Shown here: positions 26,271 to 34,918 of the stretch, piece after piece
Layout: each line of letters starts with the position of its first letter
How positions within the stretch are numbered: the first letter of the stretch is position 1
Assembly: GCF_017873675.1 (NCBI RefSeq)
Contig: NZ_JAGGKK010000006.1
Coordinates: 62,001-126,000 of the forward strand
Origin: Virgibacillus litoralis
GTDB lineage: Bacteria > Bacillota > Bacilli > Bacillales > Amphibacillaceae
DNA: 64,000 nt
Direction: 5' to 3'
The notes under the pieces: model-generated
The model's database searches: none
The model's input: only the letters and a program-made list of their open reading frames with translations
Told to the model about the DNA's origin: nothing
Program-made: the position numbers and the translations under genes

Positions 26271-27184
26271 TCTACACATGCACAATTACACCATCAATTG
26301 ATTACACAACATACCTCCCAGCGTTTAAACCAGGGAAATTAAATCGTTCAAGCGAGGTTTACTATTATCCGGGTGGAAAAGGAATTAATGTATCCAGAGT
26401 TTTGCAGAGACTTCAGGTAAAAAGTGTAGCATTGGGATTCGCAGGTGGATTCACTGGGGATTATATTAAACAATTTCTACAGCAGGAAGGCATCGAGACA
26501 GCATTTGTCGATACACATGAAATCACCCGGATTAATGTCAAAGTGAAGTCCGACCAGGAAACAGAGTTAAACGGACCAGGACCAACCATTAACCAGGAGC
26601 AGCAGCAAGAATTACTAAACAAAATACAACCGTTACAGCAAAACGATTGGTTTATATTAGCGGGGAGCCTTCCTGATTCAATACCGCAATCATTTTACCA
26701 AGCAATCTCAAAAATATGTGATGAAAAAGGTGCCCGTTTTGTACTCGACACATCTGGTCCAGCTTTAAAAGATTTAATACAGACAAAGCCTTTTCTAATC
26801 AAACCAAATCAGCAAGAACTTGGAGGTTTATTTGATACAAGTATTTCAAGCAAGCAGGATGCCTTCTATTATGCAAAAAAGCTTGTAGACAGAGGCGTAC
26901 AAAATGTCATTGTCTCGTTAGGTGGTGATGGTGCAATACTTGTCACGAAAGAGCTCGCACTTGAAGCCTTAGCCCCTAAGGGAAGTGCCGTTAATACGGT
27001 AGGTTCCGGTGACTCATTAGTATCTGGTTTTATTTCATCTTTTATAGAAACCAACGATCCCCAAGAAGCATTTCGTTATGGGATAGCAAGCGGGAGTGCG
27101 ACAGCATTTAAGACAGATTTATGCAGGAAAGAAGATGTCGAATCACTGGTAAACCAAGTAAAAATTAACTCATTCAATGAATAG
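26267..27184 (+). CDS. fruK: 1-phosphofructokinase
   Basis: PfkB-family kinase of 305 residues that phosphorylates fructose 1-phosphate to fructose 1,6-bisphosphate. Visible motifs are the N-terminal TPSIDYTTYL, PGGKGINVSRVL (sugar binding), LAGSLPDSIPQ, and the catalytic-anion hole NTVGSGDSLVSGF near residue 247. It overlaps fruR by 4 bases and is followed by fruA after 11 bases, completing the usual fruRKA operon. Confidence 0.94.
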   Translation: MIYTCTITPSIDYTTYLPAFKPGKLNRSSEVYYYPGGKGINVSRVLQRLQVKSVALGFAGGFTGDYIKQFLQQEGIETAFVDTHEITRINVKVKSDQETELNGPGPTINQEQQQELLNKIQPLQQNDWFILAGSLPDSIPQSFYQAISKICDEKGARFVLDTSGPALKDLIQTKPFLIKPNQQELGGLFDTSISSKQDAFYYAKKLVDRGVQNVIVSLGGDGAILVTKELALEALAPKGSAVNTVGSGDSLVSGFISSFIETNDPQEAFRYGIASGSATAFKTDLCRKEDVESLVNQVKINSFNE

Positions 27185-27195
27185 GATGTGAAACT

Positions 27196-29079
27196 ATGAA
27201 AATTACAGAACTGTTAAAAAAGGAAACGATTATTCTTGATTTAGAGGCAGGTTCCAAGCAGGAAGTGCTTACGGAATTAATTGGACAGCTTGATAAAGCA
27301 GGTAATCTAAATGACAAAGATGCTTTTACAAAAGGAATTCTGGAACGTGAATCACAAAGCACTACAGGAATTGGTGAAGGTATTGCCATTCCGCATGCCA
27401 AATCCAATGCAGTAAAAAATCCTGCAATTGCATTTGGCCGATCTCCAGATGGTATTGATTATGAATCACTTGATGGCCAACCAGCACATTTATTTTTTAT
27501 GATCGCTGCAAGTGAAGGAGCAAATAACGATCATTTAGAAGCCCTATCCCGCTTATCAACCTTTTTAATGGACGAAAAATTCCGTAAGAAGATTCTAGAT
27601 GCAACGACAAAAGAAGAAGTTCTGCAAGCAGTAACTGATAAAGAAGCAGAAGTGAATGCTGAAGAAAAGCCAGCGGAACAGGCAGAAGCAGCACAAAAAA
27701 TTCTTGCAGTAACCGCCTGTCCAACAGGTATTGCGCACACGTATATGGCAGCTGAGAAACTGTCAGAAACAGCCAAAGAAATGGGCATTTCCATTAAAGT
27801 AGAAACAAATGGATCTGGTGGCATAAAAAACCGCCTGACAAATAAAGAAATTGAAGAAGCAGACACCATCATTGTTGCTGCCGACACAAAAGTTGAAATG
27901 GAGCGTTTCGATGGAAAGCCGGTAATTGAAACCGGTGTTGGAAAGGCAATTCATGAAGCAACTGACCTATTAGAGCGTGCAGTAAATAACGACGCACCTA
28001 TATATCATGCTGAAAAGTCAGATTCAGGAAGTAGTGAAAAAGAAGGACGCAGCGGTTTCTACAAACACTTGATGAATGGTGTTTCCAACATGCTTCCTTT
28101 TGTTGTTGGTGGTGGTATTCTAATAGCTATTTCATTTTTCTGGGGTATTGAATCAGATAACGAGTTTGCTAGTATGCTTAATACTATCGGTGGCGGGAAA
28201 GCATTCTTCCTAATGGTTCCTGTGTTAGCCGGTTTTATTGCATCAAGTATTGCTGACCGGCCAGGGTTTGCACCGGGTATGGTTGGTGGTTTGATAGCAG
28301 TTACAGTCACAGGCGCTGAAGGTGCTGGTGGTGGCTCTGGATTCCTTGGTGGTTTAATTGCAGGTTTCTTAGCAGGTTATGTAACATTACTAATTAAAAA
28401 GGCATTTGCAGGTTTACCAGAATCACTAGAAGGTCTAAAACCAGTCTTATTCTATCCTTTATTCAGTATCGCAATCACCGGGCTGATTATGATGATGATT
28501 AACCCGCCATTAACAAAAATATATACAGGTCTTTCATCATTTTTAGAAGGTATGGGTGGGTCTAACCAAATCCTGCTCGGACTTATTTTAGGTGCTATGA
28601 TGGCATTCGATATGGGTGGACCAGTTAACAAAGCTGCGTACACATTCGGGATTGCCATGCTGGATGCACAAAACTATACGTTTATTGCCACTGTTATGGC
28701 TGCCGGCATGGTGCCACCTCTAGGGATGGCGCTTGCAACAACATTATTTAAAAATAGATTCACAAAAACAGAACGTGAAGCAGGAAAAACAGCCTACGCT
28801 CTAGGTGCATCCTTTATCACAGAAGGGGTTATTCCATTTGCTGCAGCTGACCCTGCTCGTGTTATTCCATCAATCATGGCAGGTTCCGCAGTAACTGGCG
28901 CCCTGACAATGATGTTTGATATCGCCTTACGCGCACCACATGGCGGGTTATTTGTAATCGGCCTTGTCGATGGTGGAGTTAGTAAAGTTCTATTATATCT
29001 AGTAGCCATTATTATAGGAACAGTAGTAACAGCATTACTTGCAGGCTTACTGAAAAAGAACGTAGGAAAAACAGCATAA
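27196..29079 (+). CDS. fruA: PTS fructose transporter subunit IIABC
   Basis: A 627-residue single-chain PTS permease that imports fructose as fructose 1-phosphate. Domain order is IIA (about 1-150, phospho-His in GIAIPHAKS), IIB (about 170-270, phospho-Cys in TACPTGIAHTYMAAE) and IIC (about 290-620, eight to ten hydrophobic segments with SIADRPGFAPGMVGG and FITEGVIPFAAADPARVIPS). All phosphorylation sites are intact. AGGATGTG precedes the ATG. Confidence 0.95.
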   Translation: MKITELLKKETIILDLEAGSKQEVLTELIGQLDKAGNLNDKDAFTKGILERESQSTTGIGEGIAIPHAKSNAVKNPAIAFGRSPDGIDYESLDGQPAHLFFMIAASEGANNDHLEALSRLSTFLMDEKFRKKILDATTKEEVLQAVTDKEAEVNAEEKPAEQAEAAQKILAVTACPTGIAHTYMAAEKLSETAKEMGISIKVETNGSGGIKNRLTNKEIEEADTIIVAADTKVEMERFDGKPVIETGVGKAIHEATDLLERAVNNDAPIYHAEKSDSGSSEKEGRSGFYKHLMNGVSNMLPFVVGGGILIAISFFWGIESDNEFASMLNTIGGGKAFFLMVPVLAGFIASSIADRPGFAPGMVGGLIAVTVTGAEGAGGGSGFLGGLIAGFLAGYVTLLIKKAFAGLPESLEGLKPVLFYPLFSIAITGLIMMMINPPLTKIYTGLSSFLEGMGGSNQILLGLILGAMMAFDMGGPVNKAAYTFGIAMLDAQNYTFIATVMAAGMVPPLGMALATTLFKNRFTKTEREAGKTAYALGASFITEGVIPFAAADPARVIPSIMAGSAVTGALTMMFDIALRAPHGGLFVIGLVDGGVSKVLLYLVAIIIGTVVTALLAGLLKKNVGKTA

Positions 29080-29081
29080 AT

Positions 29082-29128
29082 AAAAGCCAAAGCGCATCCA
29101 TTTCGTCTTGGGTACGCTTTGGCTATTT
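29082..29128. terminator. Bidirectional terminator after fruA
   Basis: Perfect 10-bp stem AGCCAAAGCG/CGCTTTGGCT with a 20-base loop and A/T-rich flanks. It also serves the converging gene ending at 29131. Confidence 0.85.
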
Positions 29129-29130
29129 AA

Positions 29131-29676
29131 TTACTTTACATCGATAGAAAATTCCTGGTCATCACCGATCGTTACACTAACCACTCCTGATTCACTAAAG
29201 GAATAGGGTTCTAATTCATAAATTTCTTCAATTTCATATTCATCTTTCAAACTTTGGGATGAACCTTCAACTAACGATACGGACGGACTCCAAATTTCTT
29301 CTTTACCAGATGGATATTCTACAGTAATTCTGCTATCGTTCTTTAAATTTAAGTTACTCCAAGAAACTAAATGAATTTTAGATTCCTGGTCTTCAGTTAC
29401 CAGACTATCAGCATAATAGCCAATTTCCCCGATATCTCCAAAAACCGTATGATTACTTCCATTCACTTGAATATCAAGGTAAGATGGCTGATATGTAATT
29501 TCATGATAAATACCATATGAAATAGATAGTACAGCAGCAATAGAAAGCCCGGTAATGAGCTTTGGAAATGTTCCCTTTTTAAAGCTGCTCATAAACTCCG
29601 AAAAAGTCGCAAACTTATCAATCACTACTAAAAGTATTATAAGGACTATGAGAGAAATGCCAATTACAATATACAT
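29131..29676 (-). CDS. Hypothetical membrane protein with two N-terminal TM segments
   Basis: A 181-residue protein not assigned to a family. Hydrophobic helices lie at about 3-20 and 41-58, separated by a short basic loop (SSFKKGTFPK). The rest, about 120 residues, is hydrophilic and beta-rich with DIQVNGSNHTVFGDIGEIGYYAD and a closing VSVTIGDDQEFSIDVK, so it is probably an outward-facing domain. Single gene converging on fruA. The ATG at 29676 has a moderate GAGGTGA Shine-Dalgarno. Confidence 0.6.
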   Translation of the reverse strand: MYIVIGISLIVLIILLVVIDKFATFSEFMSSFKKGTFPKLITGLSIAAVLSISYGIYHEITYQPSYLDIQVNGSNHTVFGDIGEIGYYADSLVTEDQESKIHLVSWSNLNLKNDSRITVEYPSGKEEIWSPSVSLVEGSSQSLKDEYEIEEIYELEPYSFSESGVVSVTIGDDQEFSIDVK

Positions 29677-29733
29677 GTTCTAAGTCACCTCTTTCATTTT
29701 TAAGACATAACGATTCGCTCGGATAACTAGATT

Positions 29734-29943
29734 CTATTCAATTGAATTAGCGATATTTACTACATCTTCTATAGAAAATTGGGACTCAGAAGCATCAGGA
29801 GGCTCCATTATAGATAACTCATGGAGATGTCCCTTGTCATTTTTCCATTTCAATGCCTTTTCCCCTGTAATTTTTGCCACAATTCCGTTATCTAATGTTA
29901 CCTTATCATATGTATGTGAAAAATAAACACTTAATTTCTAACT
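29734..29943 (-). pseudogene. Probable 3' remnant of a coding sequence
   Basis: The minus strand is open for 69 codons and reads like real protein (VTLDNGIVAKITGEKALKW ... EPPDASESQFSIEDVVNIAN), ending at a TAG at 29734. There is no start codon or Shine-Dalgarno at its 5' side, where a stop interrupts the frame. It looks like the tail of a decayed gene. No family recognised. The rest of the 29677-30066 gap shows only a terminator near 30028. Confidence 0.4.
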
Positions 29944-30027
29944 TGGATTTCTATAAAATCTCGGTATCCCTATCCCTTTGCCCCAAATTTAACACCCGCT
30001 TTTTAGTTAATATTTCTTTAGACGATT

Positions 30028-30054
30028 AAAAAGTGGAATAGGTCCCACTTTTTT
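30028..30054. terminator. Terminator after DUF2269 gene
   Basis: Stem AAAAGTGG/CCACTTTT with T-runs on both strands, just past the stop at 30067 on the minus strand. Confidence 0.75.
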
Positions 30055-30066
30055 AACTATTAAATA

Positions 30067-30519
30067 TTAAAAAGGCTTCAATATCATTAAGGCAATTACT
30101 ATTAAAAAAATAACATTTTCAATGCGCTCGAAGAAAAACAGTTTTTTGGATAATATGAAGTATTCAGCTGGAATTTCATCACCATTGTGTTCCTTTAACA
30201 GCGCCTTAATAGGCTTGGACCTTGGTGATAGTACAGTAGGGCCAAATCCTAACGCTATTAAATACAATACCAAACTGGTTACATACCAGCCTTGTTCAAA
30301 TAGATATGGATGTAGATAACCCATCAACAAGCCGGTTATCAATAGCAGCGACCCACCGACCATTACAAAGATATGCAGTCGGTTACGTATTATGTAAGCA
30401 TGCTTCAATTCAGTCATTGTTGTTGCTTTAGTCACAATATAAATCATCACAAACCCCGGGCCCATACCTAATATCGCTGAGAAAACATGGATAAAAACAA
30501 GCAACTCATAAAATGTCAT
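30067..30519 (-). CDS. DUF2269 family membrane protein
   Basis: A 150-residue protein with four predicted membrane helices. It begins MTFYELLVFIHVFSAILGMG, the conserved His-containing first helix of DUF2269, and has RNRLHIFVMVGGSLLLITGLLMG in the second (about 45-70). The frame is open 24 codons upstream, but that part is translated repeat sequence (30532-30620); the ATG at 30519 with AGGAGG is the real start. Function unknown; the conserved histidines might bind heme (inference). Confidence 0.75.
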   Translation of the reverse strand: MTFYELLVFIHVFSAILGMGPGFVMIYIVTKATTMTELKHAYIIRNRLHIFVMVGGSLLLITGLLMGYLHPYLFEQGWYVTSLVLYLIALGFGPTVLSPRSKPIKALLKEHNGDEIPAEYFILSKKLFFFERIENVIFLIVIALMILKPF

Positions 30520-30531
30520 TATAATTGCCTC

Positions 30532-30620
30532 CTGGAACAAAAGCGCAGGCGCTAGGCGCTGAAGCTGGATATGGATGATTCGGTAGTCCAATTATCCAAC
30601 GGCACTTAAATTTTGTAGTT
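30532..30620 (+). repeat. Short (deleted) copy of dispersed repeat C
   Basis: Begins GGAACAAAAGCGCAGGCGC, continues TAGGCGCTGAAGCTGGA, and ends GATTCGGTAGTCCAATTATCC followed by GGCACTTAAATTTT. The two ends match the ends of the 390-base copy at 60001-60385, while the middle is absent. It abuts the Shine-Dalgarno of the DUF2269 gene. Confidence 0.7.
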
Positions 30621-30731
30621 TCATAAGCTCAAGTAAAACTTGGTTCACTGCAATCATATAAATTTACCTGCATAGGGGCTGTGACATTCCACACATTTAT
30701 TAGTAACTTTGTAACAAATTTGTGTCCAAAA

Positions 30732-31601
30732 TTAGTACACCCCTACATATCGTTTCAGAATTGAATCGACCCTGGGACCATACGACTCCCCAAAAATATT
30801 CAAATGAACAAGCAGATAATAGAGCTGATATAAGGCTTTAATATCCTCATAATCATCCCTCAAAGGAAAACGTTCTTCATAGGCTTGATAAAAACCCCTG
30901 GAATAGCCACCAAACAGTTCTGTAAAAGCAAGTTCAAAATGTCGGTCTCCATACAAGAATGACGGATCAATCACATATGGGTTGCCACCTGCGCCTACAA
31001 GCCAATTTCCACCCCATAAGTCACCATGTAAATAAGATGGCCCAACATCATCCGGGATCCACTTTTCCAGATTCATCAGTAATTTTTCCATTCGGAGTCG
31101 TCGATTTCCCGTAATACTGTTTTGCTCAATCCCTTGTGTCAATTGGGCGGAAAGCCTGCTATCCCGGTAATATTCCAGCCAGCTTGAAAACAGTCCATTC
31201 GGCTGTGGCAGTACGCCAATGAATGTATCATCCGGAAAGCCATGCTGACTGTTAAAGGTCTGATGCATTTTTGCTATTCGATTACCTAGCTTTGCTTCTG
31301 TATCCTGCGACTTTCGTCCTTCAACCCAATCCATTAGAAGAAATGCATTATTTTTTTCATCAGAATATGCCAGCACTTCAGGAACAGAAACCGAATTTGT
31401 TTCCCTGATTAAACGAAGACCTTTCGCTTCCAGCTCAAAAAAACGATTAGGCGCATCCGTATGATATTTAACGAAATACTTTCGTTCATTTGTTTCAACA
31501 AAAAAGCTTTCATTAATTGATCCACCGAAAGTTTGCTTAACCTGCTTTAGTGTTGAAAAGTCACCTGCTACATGTAATGCTTGTTCGATGAATTTGTTCA
31601 A
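30732..31601 (-). CDS. Fructosamine kinase family protein
   Basis: A 289-residue small-molecule kinase of the fructosamine-3-kinase / aminoglycoside phosphotransferase superfamily. Features are the ATP-binding start TFGGSINESFFVET and FVKYH, the catalytic loop YLHGDLWGGNW, the metal-binding VIDPSFLYGDRHFELA, and the C-terminal LYQLYYLLVHLNIFG. Bacterial relatives phosphorylate protein-bound or free ketoamines such as ribulosamines, a deglycation role; activity here is inferred. The start is TTG at 31601 after GTGAGG. It is 16 bases upstream of nothing on its strand: the 133-residue membrane protein gene precedes it by the same gap. Confidence 0.85.
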   Translation of the reverse strand: MNKFIEQALHVAGDFSTLKQVKQTFGGSINESFFVETNERKYFVKYHTDAPNRFFELEAKGLRLIRETNSVSVPEVLAYSDEKNNAFLLMDWVEGRKSQDTEAKLGNRIAKMHQTFNSQHGFPDDTFIGVLPQPNGLFSSWLEYYRDSRLSAQLTQGIEQNSITGNRRLRMEKLLMNLEKWIPDDVGPSYLHGDLWGGNWLVGAGGNPYVIDPSFLYGDRHFELAFTELFGGYSRGFYQAYEERFPLRDDYEDIKALYQLYYLLVHLNIFGESYGPRVDSILKRYVGVY

Positions 31602-31617
31602 TATTATGCCTCACTTT

Positions 31618-32013
31618 CTATGACGGTTTTTTAAAGGAAAAGAAAATAATCGATAGATTCGTTGCTAAAAATAAACCATAATTATCTAGAATTACTTCCA
31701 GTAGTGTCTGGGATGTATCTACATATAAACCAGCGAATAATATAAGATTTGCTATGATGAGAATAACGATTGCTGTAAGCTGGAAACTTAGCTTTCCTTT
31801 CAAAAAATCAAAAAACGGATTTATTAAAAAGAAAAATGCAATAAAGTAAACGATGAAATAGAGTAATACCACAATAATAGATTTTGTTATAAGTGCGTTT
31901 ACCGCAACATCATTCCCCATAATGTTTTCAACGATATAGAATAATAACATGATAGCAGAACCGATAATAGTTGCGGTCATTATTTCCGATGTGTAATAAA
32001 GTTTCTTTAACAT
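31618..32013 (-). CDS. Hypothetical four-TM membrane protein
   Basis: A 131-residue protein made almost entirely of four hydrophobic helices (about 10-35, 45-70, 80-100, 110-128), with basic residues in the loops. No family recognised. The second ATG (32013) lies 6 bases from AGGAGG; the first is fused to that site. It ends 16 bases before the fructosamine-kinase gene, so the two are probably co-transcribed, possibly with the ABC-F gene upstream (gap 43 bases). Confidence 0.55.
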   Translation of the reverse strand: MLKKLYYTSEIMTATIIGSAIMLLFYIVENIMGNDVAVNALITKSIIVVLLYFIVYFIAFFFLINPFFDFLKGKLSFQLTAIVILIIANLILFAGLYVDTSQTLLEVILDNYGLFLATNLSIIFFSFKKPS

Positions 32014-32056
32014 TAACATCCTCCTGAAACTCTCTTTAGCACTATATTATCAGAAA

Positions 32057-33850
32057 TTATGCTTTATCATGGAGCATTTTCTGAACTTTTTTAATTTCAT
32101 AGAGAATTTCTTCTTTTTCCTGTTCGTCTTCTGCTTCCATACTCATTAGCTGGGTCAGTTTAAGTTTAAGTTCCCGAATTTCATTATCGTTTCTCGGATC
32201 ACTTTCAGTAGCATTATTTTTGTGTTCCAGAAATTCGTCATAGGTTCCAACATAGTCGATCATTCCCTGATCTCCCAGCTGGATAATACGATTTGAGGTC
32301 TCTTTAATTAGATAACGATCGTGGGAAACAATGACTAGCGCTCCAGGATATGCTTGTAAAACATCCTCAATAACTTCCTTCGTATCTACATCCAGGAAGT
32401 TTGTTGGCTCATCCAACACTAGCAGATTGGCGTTGCTGAAATAAAGATTGAGAAAGGCTATGCGGCATTTCTCTCCCATGCTCAAGGTTGAAATTTGCTT
32501 AAAAACAGATTCCCTTGAAAATAAGAAACAACCCAGAATTGTTCTTGCATCAGTTTGCGTCATCCCTGGCAATTCAAGCATACTATCCAGAATCGTCTTT
32601 TGTTCATCCAGATTTTCCAGTTCCTGTGCGAAATAGCCGATCTTCGTTTGAGGGTTTTGCCTTATACCACCCTTCTCAGCAGTGAGGACACCTGTAATAA
32701 GCTTTAATAACGTCGATTTTCCCGAACCGTTCGGACCTATCACCCCAACACGATCACCCCTGTATATAGACGTATTTAAGTTGGTAAAAAGTTCCTTTTC
32801 CTCATCGTAGGAAAATGACAGATTCTCTATTTGCAGCAATCTTCTTGCCGAAAAAGCACTGTCATCGAGCTTTACATTTAATTTTTTATCAGCTTGAGGT
32901 TTCTGCACTTTATTGTTTTCCAGCCGTTCCAGTTCTTTTTCTTTCGCCTTGAACCGTGAGACATTTTTTATTGCTTTTGATCGCGCGAAGTCATTTTGTC
33001 CAGCTGCTTTATGAGCCTGCTGAAACCATTGCTGGTAGTTTTGAATTGTCTTTAGTAAATCTTCTTTTTTCTGTTCTTGCTTACGATAAGTCGATTCCTG
33101 TGTACGTCGCTCAACTTCTTTTTGTTCACGGTAAGCAGAATAACCCCCCTCATATCGTTTGCATTCATTTGTATTCAGTTCATAAATTGCATGAGCTGTA
33201 CGGTCCAGAAATAAACGATCGTGGGAGACAAACAACACAGCACCTTTATAATTCACAAGCCATTCTTCCAGCCATTCAATCGTTTCTTTATCCAAGTGAT
33301 TTGTCGGTTCATCCATGATAATACATTCCGGATTTTGCAAAATAAGGCGGGCAAGCTGAGCCCTCGTTTTTTGACCACCACTTAACTGATCATACGAACT
33401 TCCCCACACTTCTGAAGTTAATTTAACTTGATGTAATGCAGATTCTGCCTTAGTGTCCAGGCTATATCCATCGAGACCTATAAATTCATTATAGATTTGT
33501 GTATATTTTTCCATATTGATTTCGGGTTGCGTTTGCACATGCTCGAGTTCTTTTTTCAGGTGATAAACCTTCCCAGCAGCACTTTGGACAAATTCCAAAG
33601 TCGTTAGGTTTGAATCAACAGCTGGATCCTGTTCAAGCACACCCCAATCATCTGACGGAATAAATCGTTGAATAGACCCCGAATCAAATGCTGTTTTTTC
33701 GAGCAATCCATTCAGAAGCGATGTCTTACCTGATCCATTCCGACCAAATAGTGCCACATGTTCACCCTGTTGCAGCTTAATATCGATGTTTTGAAAAATA
33801 ATATTGCCGTTCCATTCCTTGCAAAGACCTTTCGCCTTAAAAATAAACAT
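32057..33850 (-). CDS. ABC-F family ATPase (second copy)
   Basis: A 597-residue tandem ABC ATPase without membrane helices. Walker A motifs: GRNGSGKTS and GPNGSGKST; signatures LSGGQKTRAQ and the variant LSMGEKCRIA; Walker B regions IIMDEPTNHLD and LVLDEPTNFLD. The linker is long and Gln/Lys-rich (QNYQQWFQQAHKAAGQNDF, RFKAKEKELERLENN), followed by a C-terminal coiled coil (about 545-597). ABC-F proteins bind the ribosomal E site; a resistance role is plausible but unproven. The frame runs 49 codons upstream through a dispersed repeat. I chose the ATG at 33850 because GGGGG lies 7 bases before it. Confidence 0.87.
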   Translation of the reverse strand: MFIFKAKGLCKEWNGNIIFQNIDIKLQQGEHVALFGRNGSGKTSLLNGLLEKTAFDSGSIQRFIPSDDWGVLEQDPAVDSNLTTLEFVQSAAGKVYHLKKELEHVQTQPEINMEKYTQIYNEFIGLDGYSLDTKAESALHQVKLTSEVWGSSYDQLSGGQKTRAQLARLILQNPECIIMDEPTNHLDKETIEWLEEWLVNYKGAVLFVSHDRLFLDRTAHAIYELNTNECKRYEGGYSAYREQKEVERRTQESTYRKQEQKKEDLLKTIQNYQQWFQQAHKAAGQNDFARSKAIKNVSRFKAKEKELERLENNKVQKPQADKKLNVKLDDSAFSARRLLQIENLSFSYDEEKELFTNLNTSIYRGDRVGVIGPNGSGKSTLLKLITGVLTAEKGGIRQNPQTKIGYFAQELENLDEQKTILDSMLELPGMTQTDARTILGCFLFSRESVFKQISTLSMGEKCRIAFLNLYFSNANLLVLDEPTNFLDVDTKEVIEDVLQAYPGALVIVSHDRYLIKETSNRIIQLGDQGMIDYVGTYDEFLEHKNNATESDPRNDNEIRELKLKLTQLMSMEAEDEQEKEEILYEIKKVQKMLHDKA

Positions 33851-33877
33851 ATCCATACCCCCATTTTTATACAAAAG

Positions 33878-34100
33878 CGGAAGCGCCCGGTTAGCGACGT
33901 ACGGACTGCGCCCGCGCATCGCGGGTGGTTCGACGTTGCCGCGCATCGCGACGGACTTAGTCGAACTTCTAATAGTCGCAGGAGATAAAGAAAACACGAT
34001 GAGCGATAGCGAATCGATGTTGCCTTATCGTACGGAGGCGAGGGAAGTCGCGCTAGTCACTGGGCGCTGGAGCTGGACGTGGCTAATTTCGTTTCTAAGT
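33878..34100 (+). repeat. Dispersed structured repeat C, copy 2
   Basis: Starts ACAAAAGCGGAAGCGCCC and ends GGGCGCTGGAGCTGGACGTGG. It contains the nested hairpin GTTCGAC (33928-33934) / GTCGAAC (33960-33966) around CCGCG/CGCG. The same module occurs twice in the copy at 60001-60385. It lies between the ABC-F leader and the ABC-F start codon. Confidence 0.75.
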
Positions 34101-34133
34101 TAACCATAGCCCAACCATATTATAGTTTGGTAC

Positions 34134-34325
34134 ATAATAAAAAAACACAGGAATCTGCCTGCGAATGATTACGATGGAAATATGGATATACCGATTCACG
34201 GAAAAATTTTTGATTATGATTGCCACCCGTTAAAAGTACACACGTATCCCATTCGTTTCATTCAGACAGAAACGCTCGTTTGAATTTTTTCAAACTTCAT
34301 TGGAAAAAACGTGGGTTTACTTCAT
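34134..34325 (-). promoter_or_regulatory. Putative attenuator leader of second ABC-F gene
   Basis: After the promoter at 34362-34390 the transcript has AAAGGAGG at about 34346, then a two-codon ORF (ATG AAG TAA, 34317-34325), hairpins TTTGAA/TTCAAA and CGTTTC/GAAACG, and finally CGCAGG/CCTGTG followed by seven Ts at about 34134-34158. This resembles an attenuated leader with a minimal ORF. Repeat C now separates it from the gene. The AGGAGG-to-ATG distance of 12 bases is long. Confidence 0.45.
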
Positions 34326-34361
34326 TGTCGGGTAGGTCCTCCTTTGGTTAATCTTTCTTTT

Positions 34362-34390
34362 ATCATACGGATGTAATGCTGCGGTGGCAA
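34362..34390 (-). promoter_or_regulatory. SigA promoter for second ABC-F leader
   Basis: Minus strand TTGCCA, 17 bases, TATGAT, immediately after the deaminase stop codon at 34392. Confidence 0.65.
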
Positions 34391-34391
34391 A

Positions 34392-34850
34392 TTACGCTTT
34401 GTCGTCTTCTTGATACAATTTCATCGGATTTTCCTGCGCTTCTTCTAAGGGCATATGCACCATACGAATTTGACGTTCAGCCTTTGGTTTTTTTAACTCT
34501 TTATAAACAAACTCCGACTTTCCTAACCCTGCTTCAACAGCATCCTCAGCTGTGGCACAATAATATATTGTTTCAATCCCAGCATAATACATTGCTGTCA
34601 TGCACATCGGACACGGCTCTCCGCTCGCGTACATTGTATAGCCCTGTAAAACATGCGTATGCATCTTCTTCTGGGCTTTTCGCATTGCTTGAATCTCTGC
34701 ATGAGCAGTAATATCAAAGCGTTTATGTAATTCATTGACCCCTTCTTCAACCAGGTTATTGTTTTTCACCAGGACTGCACCAAAAGGTTCACCACCATTA
34801 CGAACATTATCTGAAGCTAACTCCACTGCTCGTTCCATAAATTTATCCAT
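34392..34850 (-). CDS. Nucleoside/guanine deaminase family protein (CMP/dCMP deaminase fold)
   Basis: A 152-residue zinc-dependent deaminase with the ligands in TAHAEIQAM (HAE) and the PCPMC motif of GEPCPMCMTA. Overall it resembles B. subtilis guanine deaminase GuaD (GEPFGAVLVK, YKELKKP), more than tRNA deaminase TadA, so purine deamination is the likeliest role. AGGAGGG precedes the ATG. A 10-bp inverted repeat, ATCTTATGAA/TTCATAAGAT (34867-34899), sits in the 68-base gap after the DUF2249-like gene and might be an operator or a processing hairpin. Confidence 0.82.
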   Translation of the reverse strand: MDKFMERAVELASDNVRNGGEPFGAVLVKNNNLVEEGVNELHKRFDITAHAEIQAMRKAQKKMHTHVLQGYTMYASGEPCPMCMTAMYYAGIETIYYCATAEDAVEAGLGKSEFVYKELKKPKAERQIRMVHMPLEEAQENPMKLYQEDDKA

Positions 34851-34918
34851 GTTGTACCCTCCTCGTATCTTATGAAAGCAACTATCTCCTTCATAAGATA
34901 ACTGCCTCTACATTGTAT

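Noticed and set aside
30520-30591. N-terminal extension of the DUF2269 protein
   Set aside because: The added 24 codons are translated repeat C; ATG 30519 has AGGAGG and begins with the family motif.
33851-33997. N-terminal extension of the second ABC-F protein
   Set aside because: The extra codons read through dispersed repeat C and have no ribosome site; ATG 33850 fits the family start.
34392-34850. tRNA adenosine deaminase TadA
   Set aside because: The sequence resembles GuaD-type purine deaminases more closely, and tadA normally sits near dnaX/recR.
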